A stretch of 24,853 nt of DNA from DATCZB01 sp035513215 (GCA_035513215.1 DATKCK010000018.1:1-24853); one strand, 5' to 3'. Shown: positions 7,497 to 17,055, counted from the first letter of the stretch. The notes: generated by a model from the sequence alone, not told the origin. Made by a program: numbers and translations.

Positions 7497-8211
7497 GCCC
7501 TTGCTCCTTTGCCGTGAGTGTTTCGTTCCGCACTCGGGTCGAGCCGGAACGCCGTCGATCCAGCCAATGCATGATCGCGCTCATCTGTGCCAGGTCGCTC
7601 CTCACCAGGGAGGCCGGCAGCTCCGAGATTCCGAGCCCTCGCGCGGCCGCATGCACATAGACCTGGCTGTCCCGCAGCGTCGCGATCATCGGTATGCTCA
7701 GGCTGGTCAGAAACCGTTGCAGCATGTCGAAGCTCAGGGTTCTGGCCTTGACGCGATTCGCGACGATCGCGAGCTTCTGCTCGCTGCGATCGAGCTGGAC
7801 GTCGAGCATCAGCTCGGCAACGAACCGGCTCGCCGAGAAGACGTCGATCGCCGACGGTGTGATCGGCAGCAGGATGCGGTCGGCAAGATGCGTGAAGGCA
7901 TGCAGCGCCTCGACCGGAAGGGCCGACGGCAGGTCGACGATGACGATGCGAGAGTCGGCCGGGACTTCGAGCGGTTGCCTCGGATGCGACCCATGGCCCT
8001 CGATGCCGTAGCAAAGCGGGCGCTCGGCCGGGCGTTTCTCGAGCCAGCGAATGCAATACCCGTGAGGGTCGCAGTCGATGATCGTCGGTTGGAATCCGCG
8101 CAGCGCGTAGGAACTCGCCAGGTTGATTGCGAGCGTAGTCTTGCCGCAACCACCTTTGGGGTTGATCACAACGATCTTCTTCAGATCGTCCGCCCCGGCG
8201 ATTTTGATCAC
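7405..8211 (-). CDS. ParA/MinD-type P-loop ATPase (orphan)
   Basis: The start is GTG 8211; an AGGG about 9 bases upstream is a modest ribosome-binding site. The protein is 268 aa. It has the deviant Walker A motif KGGCGKTT (residues 19-26, with signature Lys19), the switch I / A' motif IIDCDPHG (44-51) and Walker B 'IVIVDLPSA'. These define the ParA/Soj family, which uses ATP-dependent dimerisation to position DNA or protein cargo. There is no parB or parS-like gene next to it. Orphan ParAs with this N-terminus (MIKIAGADDLKKIVVINPKG) are, as I recall, common on proteobacterial chromosomes. The last 35 or so residues are Gln/Glu-rich, of low complexity, and overlap the DUF2934 gene, so they may be a poorly conserved tail. 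Confidence 0.88.
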   Translation of the reverse strand: MIKIAGADDLKKIVVINPKGGCGKTTLAINLASSYALRGFQPTIIDCDPHGYCIRWLEKRPAERPLCYGIEGHGSHPRQPLEVPADSRIVIVDLPSALPVEALHAFTHLADRILLPITPSAIDVFSASRFVAELMLDVQLDRSEQKLAIVANRVKARTLSFDMLQRFLTSLSIPMIATLRDSQVYVHAAARGLGISELPASLVRSDLAQMSAIMHWLDRRRSGSTRVRNETLTAKEQGHDDSHQQQRRIPEVEPNCEEAGQQQARDAD

Positions 8212-8273
8212 CGTTCGGCCCTGCTTCTCCTCCGGTTTCGGAGACTTGATGGCAGATGAGTGCTAACGGATCG

Positions 8274-8302
8274 ATCTTAATCAGAAGGGCTTCTCGCCGC
8301 AA
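8274..8302 (-). promoter_or_regulatory. Promoter candidate for the parA-like gene with an inverted repeat in its spacer
   Basis: On the minus strand TTGCGG (8302-8297) and TAAGAT (8279-8274) are 17 bases apart, both imperfect matches. The spacer contains AGAAG-GG-CTTCT (8283-8294), a 5-bp-arm inverted repeat placed as an operator would be. The leader to GTG 8211 would be about 55 bases. Confidence 0.3.
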
Positions 8303-8323
8303 CAATGAATGACCGGCGCTCCC

Positions 8324-8342
8324 CGGCGCCCCCCCGGCGCCG
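8324..8342 (-). terminator. GC hairpin after the POT transporter gene
   Basis: CGGCGCC (8324-8330), a C5 loop, and GGCGCCG (8336-8342) give a perfect 7-bp stem starting 6 bases past the transporter stop. No T-run follows, so it could slow or end transcription only with help. Confidence 0.35.
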
Positions 8343-8347
8343 ACGGC

Positions 8348-9754
<1,407 letters not shown>

Positions 9755-9835
9755 CGGGGAATTCTGGCTCGCTACCACTAAACGCCGAGGGGCATCAGGG
9801 GGCGCGGCCTGCGCACGCGGGTGGCGCGCTCGCGC

Positions 9836-10696
9836 CTAGCTCTGATTCCACTCCACGAGCTCACCGCCGGGTTTCTCGGGCACGTAATACCACCGAAGCC
9901 CGAGCGGGTCCTCGCTCAGAATCGTCGTCTTGAAGCTGCGCCAGGCCTGGATCTCGAAGTAGTCGAGCGGGCCGCCGTGAGAGTGGAGCTGGTGCGGCAC
10001 GCCGGGCGGGAAATAGACGAGCGTGCCGGGCTCGATCTCCTCGGACGTCTCGCCGACGTCGACCTTGCCGCGGCCCTTGAACGTCATATAGCAGTGCGCG
10101 GCACCCTCGGGATTGGCGTCGGTGCCCTTGTGCAGGTGATAGGGCGATGCGCCGCCTGCCTTGTAATGCATCTCGCCCGCCTGGATCGCATTGGTCGGCG
10201 TCAGGCGGCTGCCGTCGAGCAAGCGGACGCTCGATTCGGCGCAAAACCGGCGCACGCGGCCACCGCTCGCATCGCTGAGCGCGCGCAGCGTTTGCCGGTT
10301 GAAGAAATAGCCCGGACCGCCCGGCAGGCCGCTTTCGACGGCAGGCGGTGGCTTCGGCGTGACCATGTGCAGCAGCTCGAGATCCGATCCCGTCGCCTCG
10401 AACTGGGCGGATTCGCCGGGCGCGAGCAGAACGCCGGCGCCTTCCTCGGCCGTGTGCGATTCGCCGTCGAAATGAACGAGACCGTCGGGCGCGCCACCCA
10501 TGACATAGACGAGGTGATAGTCCTCGTCGGCGTCGACATCGAACTGGTTGCCCGCGAGGATCGTCCGCCGGTAGACAGTCAGGTTATTGGACGCGCAGAG
10601 GCTTGGGCTGCAGATCGTTCGCTCCAGACCGGATTCGACGCGCCTTGCCTCGGCGGCATTCGAATCGATGATGGACACGTCGCTGATCGTCGCCAT
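9836..10696 (-). CDS. Two-domain cupin protein
   Basis: The start is ATG 10696, with GAGGAG 9 bases upstream; the open frame continues to 10720 but has no better start. It is about 286 aa with no signal peptide. Residues about 55-115 form a first, degenerate cupin ('VYVMGGAPDGLVHFDG ... GVLLAPGE'). Residues about 175-250 form a second cupin with likely metal ligands: H187 and H189 in SPYHLHKG, then H235, H238 and H240 in PGVPHQLHSHG. It could be a dioxygenase- or isomerase-like bicupin, or a binding protein; the substrate is unknown. It is divergent from the MgtC-like operon, with a 183-base gap containing a TATCAT -10-like site on its own strand. Confidence 0.8.
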   Translation of the reverse strand: MATISDVSIIDSNAAEARRVESGLERTICSPSLCASNNLTVYRRTILAGNQFDVDADEDYHLVYVMGGAPDGLVHFDGESHTAEEGAGVLLAPGESAQFEATGSDLELLHMVTPKPPPAVESGLPGGPGYFFNRQTLRALSDASGGRVRRFCAESSVRLLDGSRLTPTNAIQAGEMHYKAGGASPYHLHKGTDANPEGAAHCYMTFKGRGKVDVGETSEEIEPGTLVYFPPGVPHQLHSHGGPLDYFEIQAWRSFKTTILSEDPLGLRWYYVPEKPGGELVEWNQS

Positions 10697-10879
10697 TTCC
10701 TCTCGCTCCTCGCACAGCACGGCTTAGAAGGTGTGGCGATGATACCTGCAAACGCCGGATACGGGCGAGCGGCGGCTGGCAGTAGCGGCGGCAGGCAACA
10801 TATTATTGATGAAATGCCAGGCTGGGGTGACGCTTTCCTTCGGAGGCGAACCGCTAGGGTGGTCTCTTTGGGGCGATGT

Positions 10880-11659
10880 ATGCAAAAACCAATGTCCTCG
10901 GTGCTTTCCCGCTTACTGGTGCTGGCGCTGGTCATCGGGGCGGCGGGGACGGCCCGGTCGCAACCGGCCGGGGAACTGCAGCAGTTGCTCAATCAAGGTC
11001 CACTTCAAATCGGAGAGGGCTGGAGCGGTTTCACCGACTTCTCCTTTCTGCTCCATACGCTGCTGACGCTGATACTGGCGTCCGTGCTCGGCGCAATCAT
11101 CGGTTATCACCCGAAGCATGTTGCCGCGGCCGATACGCTCGAGGAGCTCGATGCGCCCAAGGTCTATGTTCTTTACGCCGTGATCGGCGCGATCATCGGC
11201 ATCCTGGTCATCCAGTACAACCTCGTCATCGGACTGGTAATCTTCGGAATAGGCGGTCTGATCCGATTTCGCACGCAGCTTCGTTCCGCGAACGTCACGG
11301 GACGCGTCATTTTTGTCACGCTCATCGGTCTCGCCTGCGGCCTCGACCTGCCGCATGTCGGCGTGCTGGCTACGGCGTTCGCATTCGTTCTGGTCTACCT
11401 CATCGAAAGGCGAGTCACGTATCGAGTCGACATCAACGCGCTCGAGAGGGTGGTCGTCGCCGAATCGGCGGCAGCGTACCGGGCGTTGCTCGAGAAGAAT
11501 GGCTGTCGTGTCCTGTCGGAACGAAAGAATCTGCAAAAGGAACGAGTCACGTTGCTCGTTTCCGGGCCGCCCGGCCTTCAGCGCAATCAGCTCGAAGAGC
11601 TGATCGATTCCGGCATCGAGGGCCGGCTCAAGGGGGCGGTCGACTGGGAAACCGACTGA
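10880..11659 (+). CDS. MgtC/DUF4956-like inner-membrane protein
   Basis: The start is ATG 10880 (GGGGCG 4 bases upstream); ATG 10892 is an alternative. The protein is about 259 aa. A signal or first membrane segment (residues about 8-24) is followed by four predicted helices. The pairs are FLLHTLLTLILASVLGAIIG; VYVLYAVIGAIIGILV with LVIGLVIFGIGGLIRFRT; and VIFVTLIGLACGL with VGVLATAFAFVLVYLI. The 'GIGGLIRFRT ... VTGRVIFVTLIGLACG' core fits both MgtC/SapB and DUF4956 families. A cytosolic tail of about 80 residues (YRVDINALERVVVAES onward) looks like a small alpha/beta regulatory domain. It is the first gene of a three-gene unit, with only 10 bases to the CotH-like gene. As I recall, DUF4956 genes are often found beside CotH-like genes, which favours that assignment. 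Confidence 0.75.
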   Translation: MQKPMSSVLSRLLVLALVIGAAGTARSQPAGELQQLLNQGPLQIGEGWSGFTDFSFLLHTLLTLILASVLGAIIGYHPKHVAAADTLEELDAPKVYVLYAVIGAIIGILVIQYNLVIGLVIFGIGGLIRFRTQLRSANVTGRVIFVTLIGLACGLDLPHVGVLATAFAFVLVYLIERRVTYRVDINALERVVVAESAAAYRALLEKNGCRVLSERKNLQKERVTLLVSGPPGLQRNQLEELIDSGIEGRLKGAVDWETD

Positions 11660-11669
11660 AGGGGTACAC

Positions 11670-12734
11670 ATGGACCGAACCGATCTTTCAGCCGCGCTGC
11701 TGCTTTGCGGCAGCCTGTTACTCTCAAGTCAGGCAGCTGCGCAGGACTTTTCCTCGGCCTATCCGCTGTTCGCCGAGCCGACGCCGCTCGAGCTGAAGAT
11801 CACGGCACCGTTCGACGATTTGTCGGATGACGACGAGGAGCCGCGCACCGAGTACGACGCCGTCATCGAGTTTTCCGGGCCCGATGGAGAAAACGTCGCG
11901 CTCGATATCCAGGTACGCATTCGCGGCAGGTCGCGCGTGGCCAATTGCGGCTTTCCGCCGCTTTCGCTGGACTTTCCGCGGGATGACGTCGGCGAAACCG
12001 TGTTCTCCGGGCAGGATAGGCTGAAGCTCGTGACATTGTGCGAGTCGCGGGCCGCGTATCGCGACTATCTCGCTCAGGAGTTCCTGATCTACCGCATGCT
12101 CAACGCTCTGACAGATAGATCGTTCCGCGTCCGCTGGGCGAATGTGGAGTACGTATACAGCGACAACGACCGCCGGGAGCCGTTCGTCGAGCCCGCGTTT
12201 CTGATCGAGGAGGATTGGGAAGTCGCCGAGCGGCTCGGCATGGAGGTCGTCGAAGCCGAGTCTTTGAGCGTCGCATCGCTCGACGCCGCGCATACGGCCT
12301 TGCTGACGGTATTCCAGTACCTGATCGGCAATACCGACTGGGCCGTCATCGAGGGACCTCCGGAGGAATTCTGTTGTCATAACGGTAAGGTCGTTGCAAA
12401 CGACGGAGAGGCGCCTTTCATCGTGCTGCCCTACGACTTCGACAACGCGGGCCTGATCAACGCCGAATATGCCGTGCCGAGCGATCGATTGCGGATTCGC
12501 TATGTGACGCAGCGCCTCTATCGCGGCTTTTGCGTCATGAACGACGAGGCCGAGGGCGCGATCGCAGCGCTCAACGGCCATCGCGCGCGCCTCCTCGGCA
12601 TCCTCGACGACGAGCGGCTCAGCGAGCGGGGGCGCAAACGGGCGATCGATTTCGTCAGCGCCGCGTTCGAGATTCTCAACGATCCGCGAGATCGCGAGAG
12701 ACGAATCTATGACGACTGCCGGGAAAGCGACTAG
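11670..12734 (+). CDS. Exported CotH-like atypical kinase
   Basis: ATG 11670 follows AGGGG at 11660-11664. It is 354 aa with a signal peptide (1-24, ending SQAAA). Similarity to the CotH kinase family is by motif. 'LDIQVRIRGRSRV' (78-90) matches the CotH 'RGRSS' strand. 'QDRLKLVTL' (115-123) offers the ATP-binding Lys119 and 'YLAQEFLIYRML' (133-144) the helix-C Glu137. 'YLIGNTDWAV' (217-226) offers the catalytic Asp223. 'CCHNGK' (235-240) has a likely metal Asn238. 'LPYDFDNAG' (253-261) is the DFG-equivalent. All core residues are present, so activity is plausible. CotH kinases phosphorylate secreted proteins; this one would act in the periplasm. It overlaps the next gene by 26 bases. Several cysteines suggest disulfides. 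Confidence 0.65.
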   Translation: MDRTDLSAALLLCGSLLLSSQAAAQDFSSAYPLFAEPTPLELKITAPFDDLSDDDEEPRTEYDAVIEFSGPDGENVALDIQVRIRGRSRVANCGFPPLSLDFPRDDVGETVFSGQDRLKLVTLCESRAAYRDYLAQEFLIYRMLNALTDRSFRVRWANVEYVYSDNDRREPFVEPAFLIEEDWEVAERLGMEVVEAESLSVASLDAAHTALLTVFQYLIGNTDWAVIEGPPEEFCCHNGKVVANDGEAPFIVLPYDFDNAGLINAEYAVPSDRLRIRYVTQRLYRGFCVMNDEAEGAIAALNGHRARLLGILDDERLSERGRKRAIDFVSAAFEILNDPRDRERRIYDDCRESD

Positions 12735-14568
12735 CGGCCCGCGCTTCCTGCGAGCGCGGATTCCGCGCATTCTTGGCGTCATTGCTCTTGCACAGCTCGC
12801 CGGCGCCGCGCTCGCGCAGGACGACTGGCGCTTCGACGACATCGAGCGCGTCGTGGCTATCGCCGACATTCACGGCGCCTACGATGCATTCGAACGGATC
12901 CTGAAACGGGCCGATCTCGTTGACGACAGCCTCGCATGGGCAGGCGGCGACGCGCATCTCGTCATCGTCGGCGATGTGCTCGACCGCGGGCCCGAGTCCC
13001 GACGAGCGCTCGACCTGATCCGACGGCTCGAGCAGGAAGCCCCGGCAGCGGGCGGCCGCGTGCACCTCGTGCTCGGCAACCACGAGATCATGAACATGAC
13101 CGGCGACCTGCGCTACGTCTCGGCCGCCGAGTACGCCGCATTCGACGACGAGGAGCCGGCCGGGATCAGAGCCGCCGAGCTCGAGCGCTACGTCGACGCC
13201 TTCGACGGCGACGCGGCGGCCGGGCGCGCCATGTTCGATGCGGCATATCCGCCCGGATTCTTTGCGCACCGGGAAGCCTTCTCGTCGACGGGTGAATACG
13301 GCAGCTGGCTGCTCGGCAAGCCCGTGCTGCTCGTCGTCAACGATGTCGCGTTCGTGCACGGCGGGCTCGCCGAGGCCGCGATCGCCGAGAGCGAGCATCT
13401 CAACGCGCGCCTCGGCGCGCAGATCGCGCAGCTGATGAAAGCGCAGGCGACACTCGTCTCCGCCGGGCTCGTGTCACGGACGACCAGCGTCTACGAGCTG
13501 CCGGAGGAGGCAGCCGCCCTGCTCGAGGGTGCCGAGCGTTCCGCGACGCCGCTCGCGCCCGAGGTCGAAGCGGCGGCGCGAGTGCTGGCGGCTGCGGATG
13601 CGCTCGAATCCTACGCGCCGGACGGTCCTGTCTGGTATCGCGGCAACGTCGGCTGCAACAGGCTGACCGAAGAGCACAGGCTTTCGCGGGCGCTCGACGG
13701 TCTCGGAGTGCGGCGTCTCGTCATCGGGCATACGCCGACGGGCGGGACGGTGCTGAGCCGCATGAACGAGCGGCTGTTGCGCGTCGATACCGGGATGCTC
13801 GAGGAATACTACGGCGGGCGCGCCGCAGCGCTAATCATCGAAGGCGAAGCGCTTCTTGCGGTCTACGAGGACGAGACCGAGCCTGAGCGGCCGCTCGAGC
13901 AGCCGCGCCGCGTCGGCATCAGGCCGGCGGGCCTCGGGGCGGAAGCCCTCGGGGCGTTTCTTGCCGATGCGAGCATCGGCCCGATCGAGGATCTCGGCGG
14001 GTCCACCAGGCGCGTCACGCTCCGGGACGGCGGTCTCGAGCTGCATGCGCTGTTCATGCCGACCGAGGAACGCGCCGTGAACCCGGCAGTCGCCGCATAC
14101 AGGCTCGATCGTCTGATCGGGCTCGACATGGTGCCGGTCACCGTGGCGCGCAGCGTCGACGGCGAGACGGGGGCTCTTCAGTTCTGGCCCGGGAGCTCGA
14201 TCACCGAGACCGAGCGCGGTGCCGAGGGACTCGGGATCTCGGCATGGTGCCCGCTGCCCGATCAGTTCGAGGGCATGTACCTCTTCGACGCGCTGACCTT
14301 CAACACGGCGAGAACGGCGAGCCGCATGCTTTACAGCGTCGACGACCTCGGGCTCATGCTAGTCGGCAACAGCTTCTCGTTCTCGACCAATCGCGGGAGG
14401 CCCGAGCATCTGTCCGCCGTGCCCGTCGAGCTCACGCCCGCCTGGGACGCGGCGCTGCGCGGCCTCGACGAGGAAAGCTTGACGGACGCGCTCGGCGACG
14501 TGCTCGATCGTCGCCGAATCCGCGCCGTGCTCGAGCGGCGCGATCTCCTGCTCGAGCTCGCGCGTTAG
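12709..14568 (+). CDS. Exported Shelph-type phosphatase fused to a kinase-like (pseudokinase) domain
   Basis: ATG 12709 lies inside the end of the kinase-like gene. The protein is 619 aa. Residues 1-36 are a signal peptide (ending AGAALA). Residues about 45-380 are a PPP/metallophosphatase with all metal motifs: ADIHG (52-56), GDVLDRG (88-94), GNHE (123-126), H217 in FVHGGL and H341 in VIGHTPTGG. 'TGDLRYVS' (131-138) after GNHE is typical of Shewanella-like phosphatases (Shelphs). Residues about 400-570 look like a second domain from the atypical kinase group, recognised by 'VAAYRLDRLIGLDMVPVTV' (461-479) and 'GALQFW' (488-493). Its catalytic positions are changed (FNTARTASRM, 531-540; LVGNSFSF, 551-558). 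A periplasmic phosphoprotein phosphatase is likely. It converges with the sulfurtransferase gene; their stop codons overlap by 4 bases. Confidence 0.78.
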   Translation: MTTAGKATSGPRFLRARIPRILGVIALAQLAGAALAQDDWRFDDIERVVAIADIHGAYDAFERILKRADLVDDSLAWAGGDAHLVIVGDVLDRGPESRRALDLIRRLEQEAPAAGGRVHLVLGNHEIMNMTGDLRYVSAAEYAAFDDEEPAGIRAAELERYVDAFDGDAAAGRAMFDAAYPPGFFAHREAFSSTGEYGSWLLGKPVLLVVNDVAFVHGGLAEAAIAESEHLNARLGAQIAQLMKAQATLVSAGLVSRTTSVYELPEEAAALLEGAERSATPLAPEVEAAARVLAAADALESYAPDGPVWYRGNVGCNRLTEEHRLSRALDGLGVRRLVIGHTPTGGTVLSRMNERLLRVDTGMLEEYYGGRAAALIIEGEALLAVYEDETEPERPLEQPRRVGIRPAGLGAEALGAFLADASIGPIEDLGGSTRRVTLRDGGLELHALFMPTEERAVNPAVAAYRLDRLIGLDMVPVTVARSVDGETGALQFWPGSSITETERGAEGLGISAWCPLPDQFEGMYLFDALTFNTARTASRMLYSVDDLGLMLVGNSFSFSTNRGRPEHLSAVPVELTPAWDAALRGLDEESLTDALGDVLDRRRIRAVLERRDLLLELAR

Positions 14569-15383
14569 CCCGTCGCGATCGGCCGATCGGCGTCGGAGAT
14601 CCAGTCGCTCCAGGAGCCTGCGTAGAGGGCGGGCTCGGGAAAGCCCGCGATGAGCAGCGCGAGGACATTGTGCGTTGCCGTCACGCCCGATCCGCAATAG
14701 CAAACCGTATCGCGCGCCGGATCGACGCCGAGCTCGAGGAACCGTCTTTCGAGCTGATCCGCGGACTTGAATCGTCCGGCCTCGAGGTTCTCCGTGAACG
14801 GCGCGCAAATCGCGCCCGGTATGTGACCCGCGACCGGATCGAAGGGTTCGGACTCGCCGCGAAAGCGCGCGGCATCTCTCGCGTCGAGCAGCTCGATATC
14901 GGAATCGGGCAGATCGTCAGCCGTGCGCGTTCGCGTCAGGGGCAGCCGAGCCTCGAAGTTGCCGCGGGCCGGCGCCGGCTCCGCCGTTTCCGTCTCGAAG
15001 CCCGCCGCGATCCAGGCGTCGAGGCCGCCGTCGAGCACGCGAACGTCGGCATGGCCGAGCCAGCGCATGAGCCACCAGAGCCGGCCGGCGACGGCGCCGG
15101 AGTTCTGATCGTAGCAAACGACACTCGAGCGGTTGTCGACGCCCCAGCTTCTGAGGCGCTCGCAAAGCGCTTCGCGATCGGGCAGCGGATGCCGGCCACC
15201 GGCGCCCCCCGGCTCCCGCGGGCCGCTGAGATCACGTTCGAGATCCGCATAGCGGGCGCCCGGAATGTGGCCGACCGCGTAGCCGCGGCGGCCCGCCTCG
15301 CTGTCCGTCAGCGAGAAGCGGCAGTCGATGACGAGCGCATCGCGGGCCGCGGCCAACGCCTCGAGCGTAATCAACGGGCTCAA
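14565..15383 (-). CDS. sseA: 3-mercaptopyruvate/thiosulfate sulfurtransferase (tandem rhodanese)
   Basis: This enzyme moves sulfur from 3-mercaptopyruvate or thiosulfate to an acceptor such as cyanide or a thiol, in the cytoplasm. It is 272 aa with two rhodanese domains. The N-terminal domain (about 5-130) is the inactive type ('YDQNSGAVAGRLWWLMRWLG'). The C-terminal domain (about 150-268) has active Cys230 in the loop CGSGVTA, the mercaptopyruvate-type loop; thiosulfate-type enzymes have CRKGVTA. The residue after the loop is Thr-His rather than the Cys found in E. coli SseA. The start appears to be TTG 15383, supported by GGAGA about 7 bases upstream. It lies 36 bases after the MaoC gene on the same strand and may be in its operon. 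Confidence 0.9.
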   Translation of the reverse strand: MSPLITLEALAAARDALVIDCRFSLTDSEAGRRGYAVGHIPGARYADLERDLSGPREPGGAGGRHPLPDREALCERLRSWGVDNRSSVVCYDQNSGAVAGRLWWLMRWLGHADVRVLDGGLDAWIAAGFETETAEPAPARGNFEARLPLTRTRTADDLPDSDIELLDARDAARFRGESEPFDPVAGHIPGAICAPFTENLEAGRFKSADQLERRFLELGVDPARDTVCYCGSGVTATHNVLALLIAGFPEPALYAGSWSDWISDADRPIATG

Positions 15384-15419
15384 GTCGCGCTCTCCGTTGC
15401 CCCGGACGCTGACGCGAGC

Positions 15420-15902
15420 CTAGAGCGCGTCGTCGACACCATGTCCTCGTTTGGGCACGAGTATGGTTCGCTCGAAAGTCATGAAAACGGTGCCGTCGCT
15501 TTTCCTGCCCGTCGTCTTGACCGTGACGATGCCCTGGCCCGGCCGCGATCTCGATTCGCGCATAGCGATCACTTCGGATTCCGCATAGATCGTATCGCCG
15601 GCGAAAACAGGCGCCGTGAGCCGTACGTCGTTCCAGCCGAGATTGGCTATCGTCCGATAGCTCACGTCGTTGACGCTCAAGCCGACGAGGATCGAAAGCG
15701 TGAGGCAGCTATTGACCAGCGGTTCGCCGAACTCCGTCTTCGACGAGTACGCGGCATCGACGTGCAGCGGGTTCTGGTTCATCGTCAGCAGGGAGAACCA
15801 GGTGTTGTCCGCCTCGCTGATCGTCCGGCCCGGCCGGTGCGCGTAAACGTCGCCGACCGTGAAATCCTCGTAATAGCGGCCGACGTAGTTGCGCTCGCTC
15901 AT
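15420..15902 (-). CDS. MaoC-family (R)-specific enoyl-CoA hydratase-like protein
   Basis: This is a hot-dog-fold dehydratase that adds water to CoA-bound enoyl or mesaconyl groups. It is 160 aa, the usual size for a single-domain MaoC protein. 'PGRTISEADNTWFSLLTMN' (24-42) and 'NPLHVD' (44-49) give the catalytic region: the hydratase Asp of the hydratase-2 motif is replaced by Asn42, as in the mesaconyl-CoA hydratase-like branch, and His47 is kept. 'ANLGWNDVRLTAPVFAGDT' is also typical of that branch. ATG 15902 directly abuts the upstream stop codon with no gap, so translation is probably coupled. The sequence does not decide the substrate. Confidence 0.88.
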   Translation of the reverse strand: MSERNYVGRYYEDFTVGDVYAHRPGRTISEADNTWFSLLTMNQNPLHVDAAYSSKTEFGEPLVNSCLTLSILVGLSVNDVSYRTIANLGWNDVRLTAPVFAGDTIYAESEVIAMRESRSRPGQGIVTVKTTGRKSDGTVFMTFERTILVPKRGHGVDDAL

Positions 15903-16457
15903 TCAATCCGCCGCTTTCGGAGCACCTAAGCCCCCGCTGTAGATGCCGGACCGATCGAAGCAGCAAACGCGCCGCTTGCCGCCGACGAGCATGTCGCATG
16001 CATTGCGGACCCGGCGCGCGCGAGTTTCCTGCCGCTTGGCGGACGTGATCCAGTGAATCCAGTCTCGGCGCGCGACGGGCGTGATATCGGACCATGTCGC
16101 GCGCGCCTCGGGGGCGGCTGCGCGAGCCTTGCGCAGATCTGCCGGGACTCTCGGCTCCGGTTCCTTTACTGCCGGTAGGACTTCGAGGGTAACCGTGTCC
16201 CCGGCCGCCGCGCCCGCGGCTTTGCTCATTTTGCTGTCGACCTTGAGCCAATGCCTTCGCCGACCGTCCGGAGCGAGCGTGGCTTTGAAACGGTGATCAT
16301 TAATTGTGCCTTCGACCGTCGTCATGCCACGTGTCGGAAGCTTCGCGCTGGCGTTCTTCGGCACGACGAGAAAGGTCCACGAGGCGCCTTCAGGAGTCGC
16401 CGGGCGCAGCAGTTTCGCCTTGAATCTGATCGTCGAAACAGTGCTGGTCATCCCCAT
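15903..16457 (-). CDS. DUF1905 / YdeI-OmdA-like protein
   Basis: The protein is 184 aa with two parts. Residues about 8-95 are DUF1905, a small beta-barrel ('FKAKLLRPATPEGASWTFLV ... VEGTINDHRFKATLAPDGRR'). Residues about 100-165 resemble the YdeI/OmdA module (PADLRKARAAAPEARATWSD, then 'RDWIHWITSAKRQETRARRV'), linked elsewhere to resistance to bacteriocin-like peptides; the biochemical role is unknown. ATG 16457 is one base beyond the upstream gene's stop (TGAGATG); ATG 16451 is an alternative start. The last 20 residues, with CCFDRSGIYSGG, are not part of the usual family and may be tail sequence. It is cytoplasmic. Confidence 0.8.
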   Translation of the reverse strand: MGMTSTVSTIRFKAKLLRPATPEGASWTFLVVPKNASAKLPTRGMTTVEGTINDHRFKATLAPDGRRRHWLKVDSKMSKAAGAAAGDTVTLEVLPAVKEPEPRVPADLRKARAAAPEARATWSDITPVARRDWIHWITSAKRQETRARRVRNACDMLVGGKRRVCCFDRSGIYSGGLGAPKAAD

Positions 16458-16458
16458 C

Positions 16459-17055
16459 TCATTTCCGGACTTCGTGGCGGAGCGCCACCATGCCGGTTTT
16501 ATAGGCTTTCACCTCGACGAGGTGCAAGGCGACCTCCCGGTCTAGCCCTTCGAAGAATCGGACCCCGTCGCCAATCAGGATGGGCATGACCGAGTAGCGG
16601 ACCTCGTCCGCCAGCCGGAGGCGCAGGCAGTCGCCCGATACCGCGCCGCCCCCGACGAACCAGATGCTGCGAAAGTTAGGCTTCAGTCGCTCATTGACGA
16701 AACGCGCGAGATCTCCCGAGTGGAACTCGACGGTGTCCTTGGTTCTCGGCAGCGCGCGACTCGTCAGGACGAAAGTCGGCTTGTCGCCGTAGGCCCACCC
16801 GAAACCGCTGGCCTCGAAGCCCAAAGCCGTCTCATAGGTTCGTGATCCCATCACGTAGCAGTCGATCGTCTTCAGAAACTCGGCGACGAACTCCGGGTCC
16901 ATCGTGTCCCCGTCCTCGAACTCGTCTGCCGTTTCGAGCCAGCCCGTGCTTCCGTCCTTTCGAGCGATGAAGCCGTCGAGGCTAGCGACCATGTGGATCG
17001 TTACGCGGGATTTTATGTCGTCGTTCTCTGGATTCGACGTTCCGTCCTTCATCAT
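16459..17055 (-). CDS. Dihydrofolate-reductase-like (RibD C-terminal family) protein
   Basis: The protein is 198 aa in the DHFR/RibD-C fold family, which binds NADPH. Visible motifs are 'VTIHMVASLDGFIARKDGS' (18-36), 'IDCYVMGSRTYETAL' (about 64-78), 'PTFVLTSRALP' and the dinucleotide loop 'IWFVGGGAVSGDCL'. It keeps the N-terminal 'KDGTSNPENDDIKSRVT', which I recall from full-length relatives, so it looks intact and starts at ATG 17055 or 17052. It is not a true FolA; the substrate is unknown. Its start overlaps the stop of the truncated glyoxalase gene (ATGA), and it ends one base before the DUF1905 gene. Confidence 0.85.
   Translation of the reverse strand: MMKDGTSNPENDDIKSRVTIHMVASLDGFIARKDGSTGWLETADEFEDGDTMDPEFVAEFLKTIDCYVMGSRTYETALGFEASGFGWAYGDKPTFVLTSRALPRTKDTVEFHSGDLARFVNERLKPNFRSIWFVGGGAVSGDCLRLRLADEVRYSVMPILIGDGVRFFEGLDREVALHLVEVKAYKTGMVALRHEVRK

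Noticed and set aside
7405..8211. Plasmid or prophage partition locus
   Set aside because: No parB, parS-like repeats, replication or phage genes accompany the ParA; orphan chromosomal ParAs are common.
9821..10879. Plus-strand frame running through the antisense of the bicupin gene into the MgtC-like gene as one 612-aa protein
   Set aside because: The first 353 residues mirror the bicupin codons. The MgtC-like protein has its own ATG at 10880 with a G-rich ribosome site and an N-terminal hydrophobic segment.
16459..17055. Dihydrofolate reductase giving trimethoprim resistance
   Set aside because: The sequence belongs to the RibD C-terminal-like branch, not to FolA or known Dfr enzymes.
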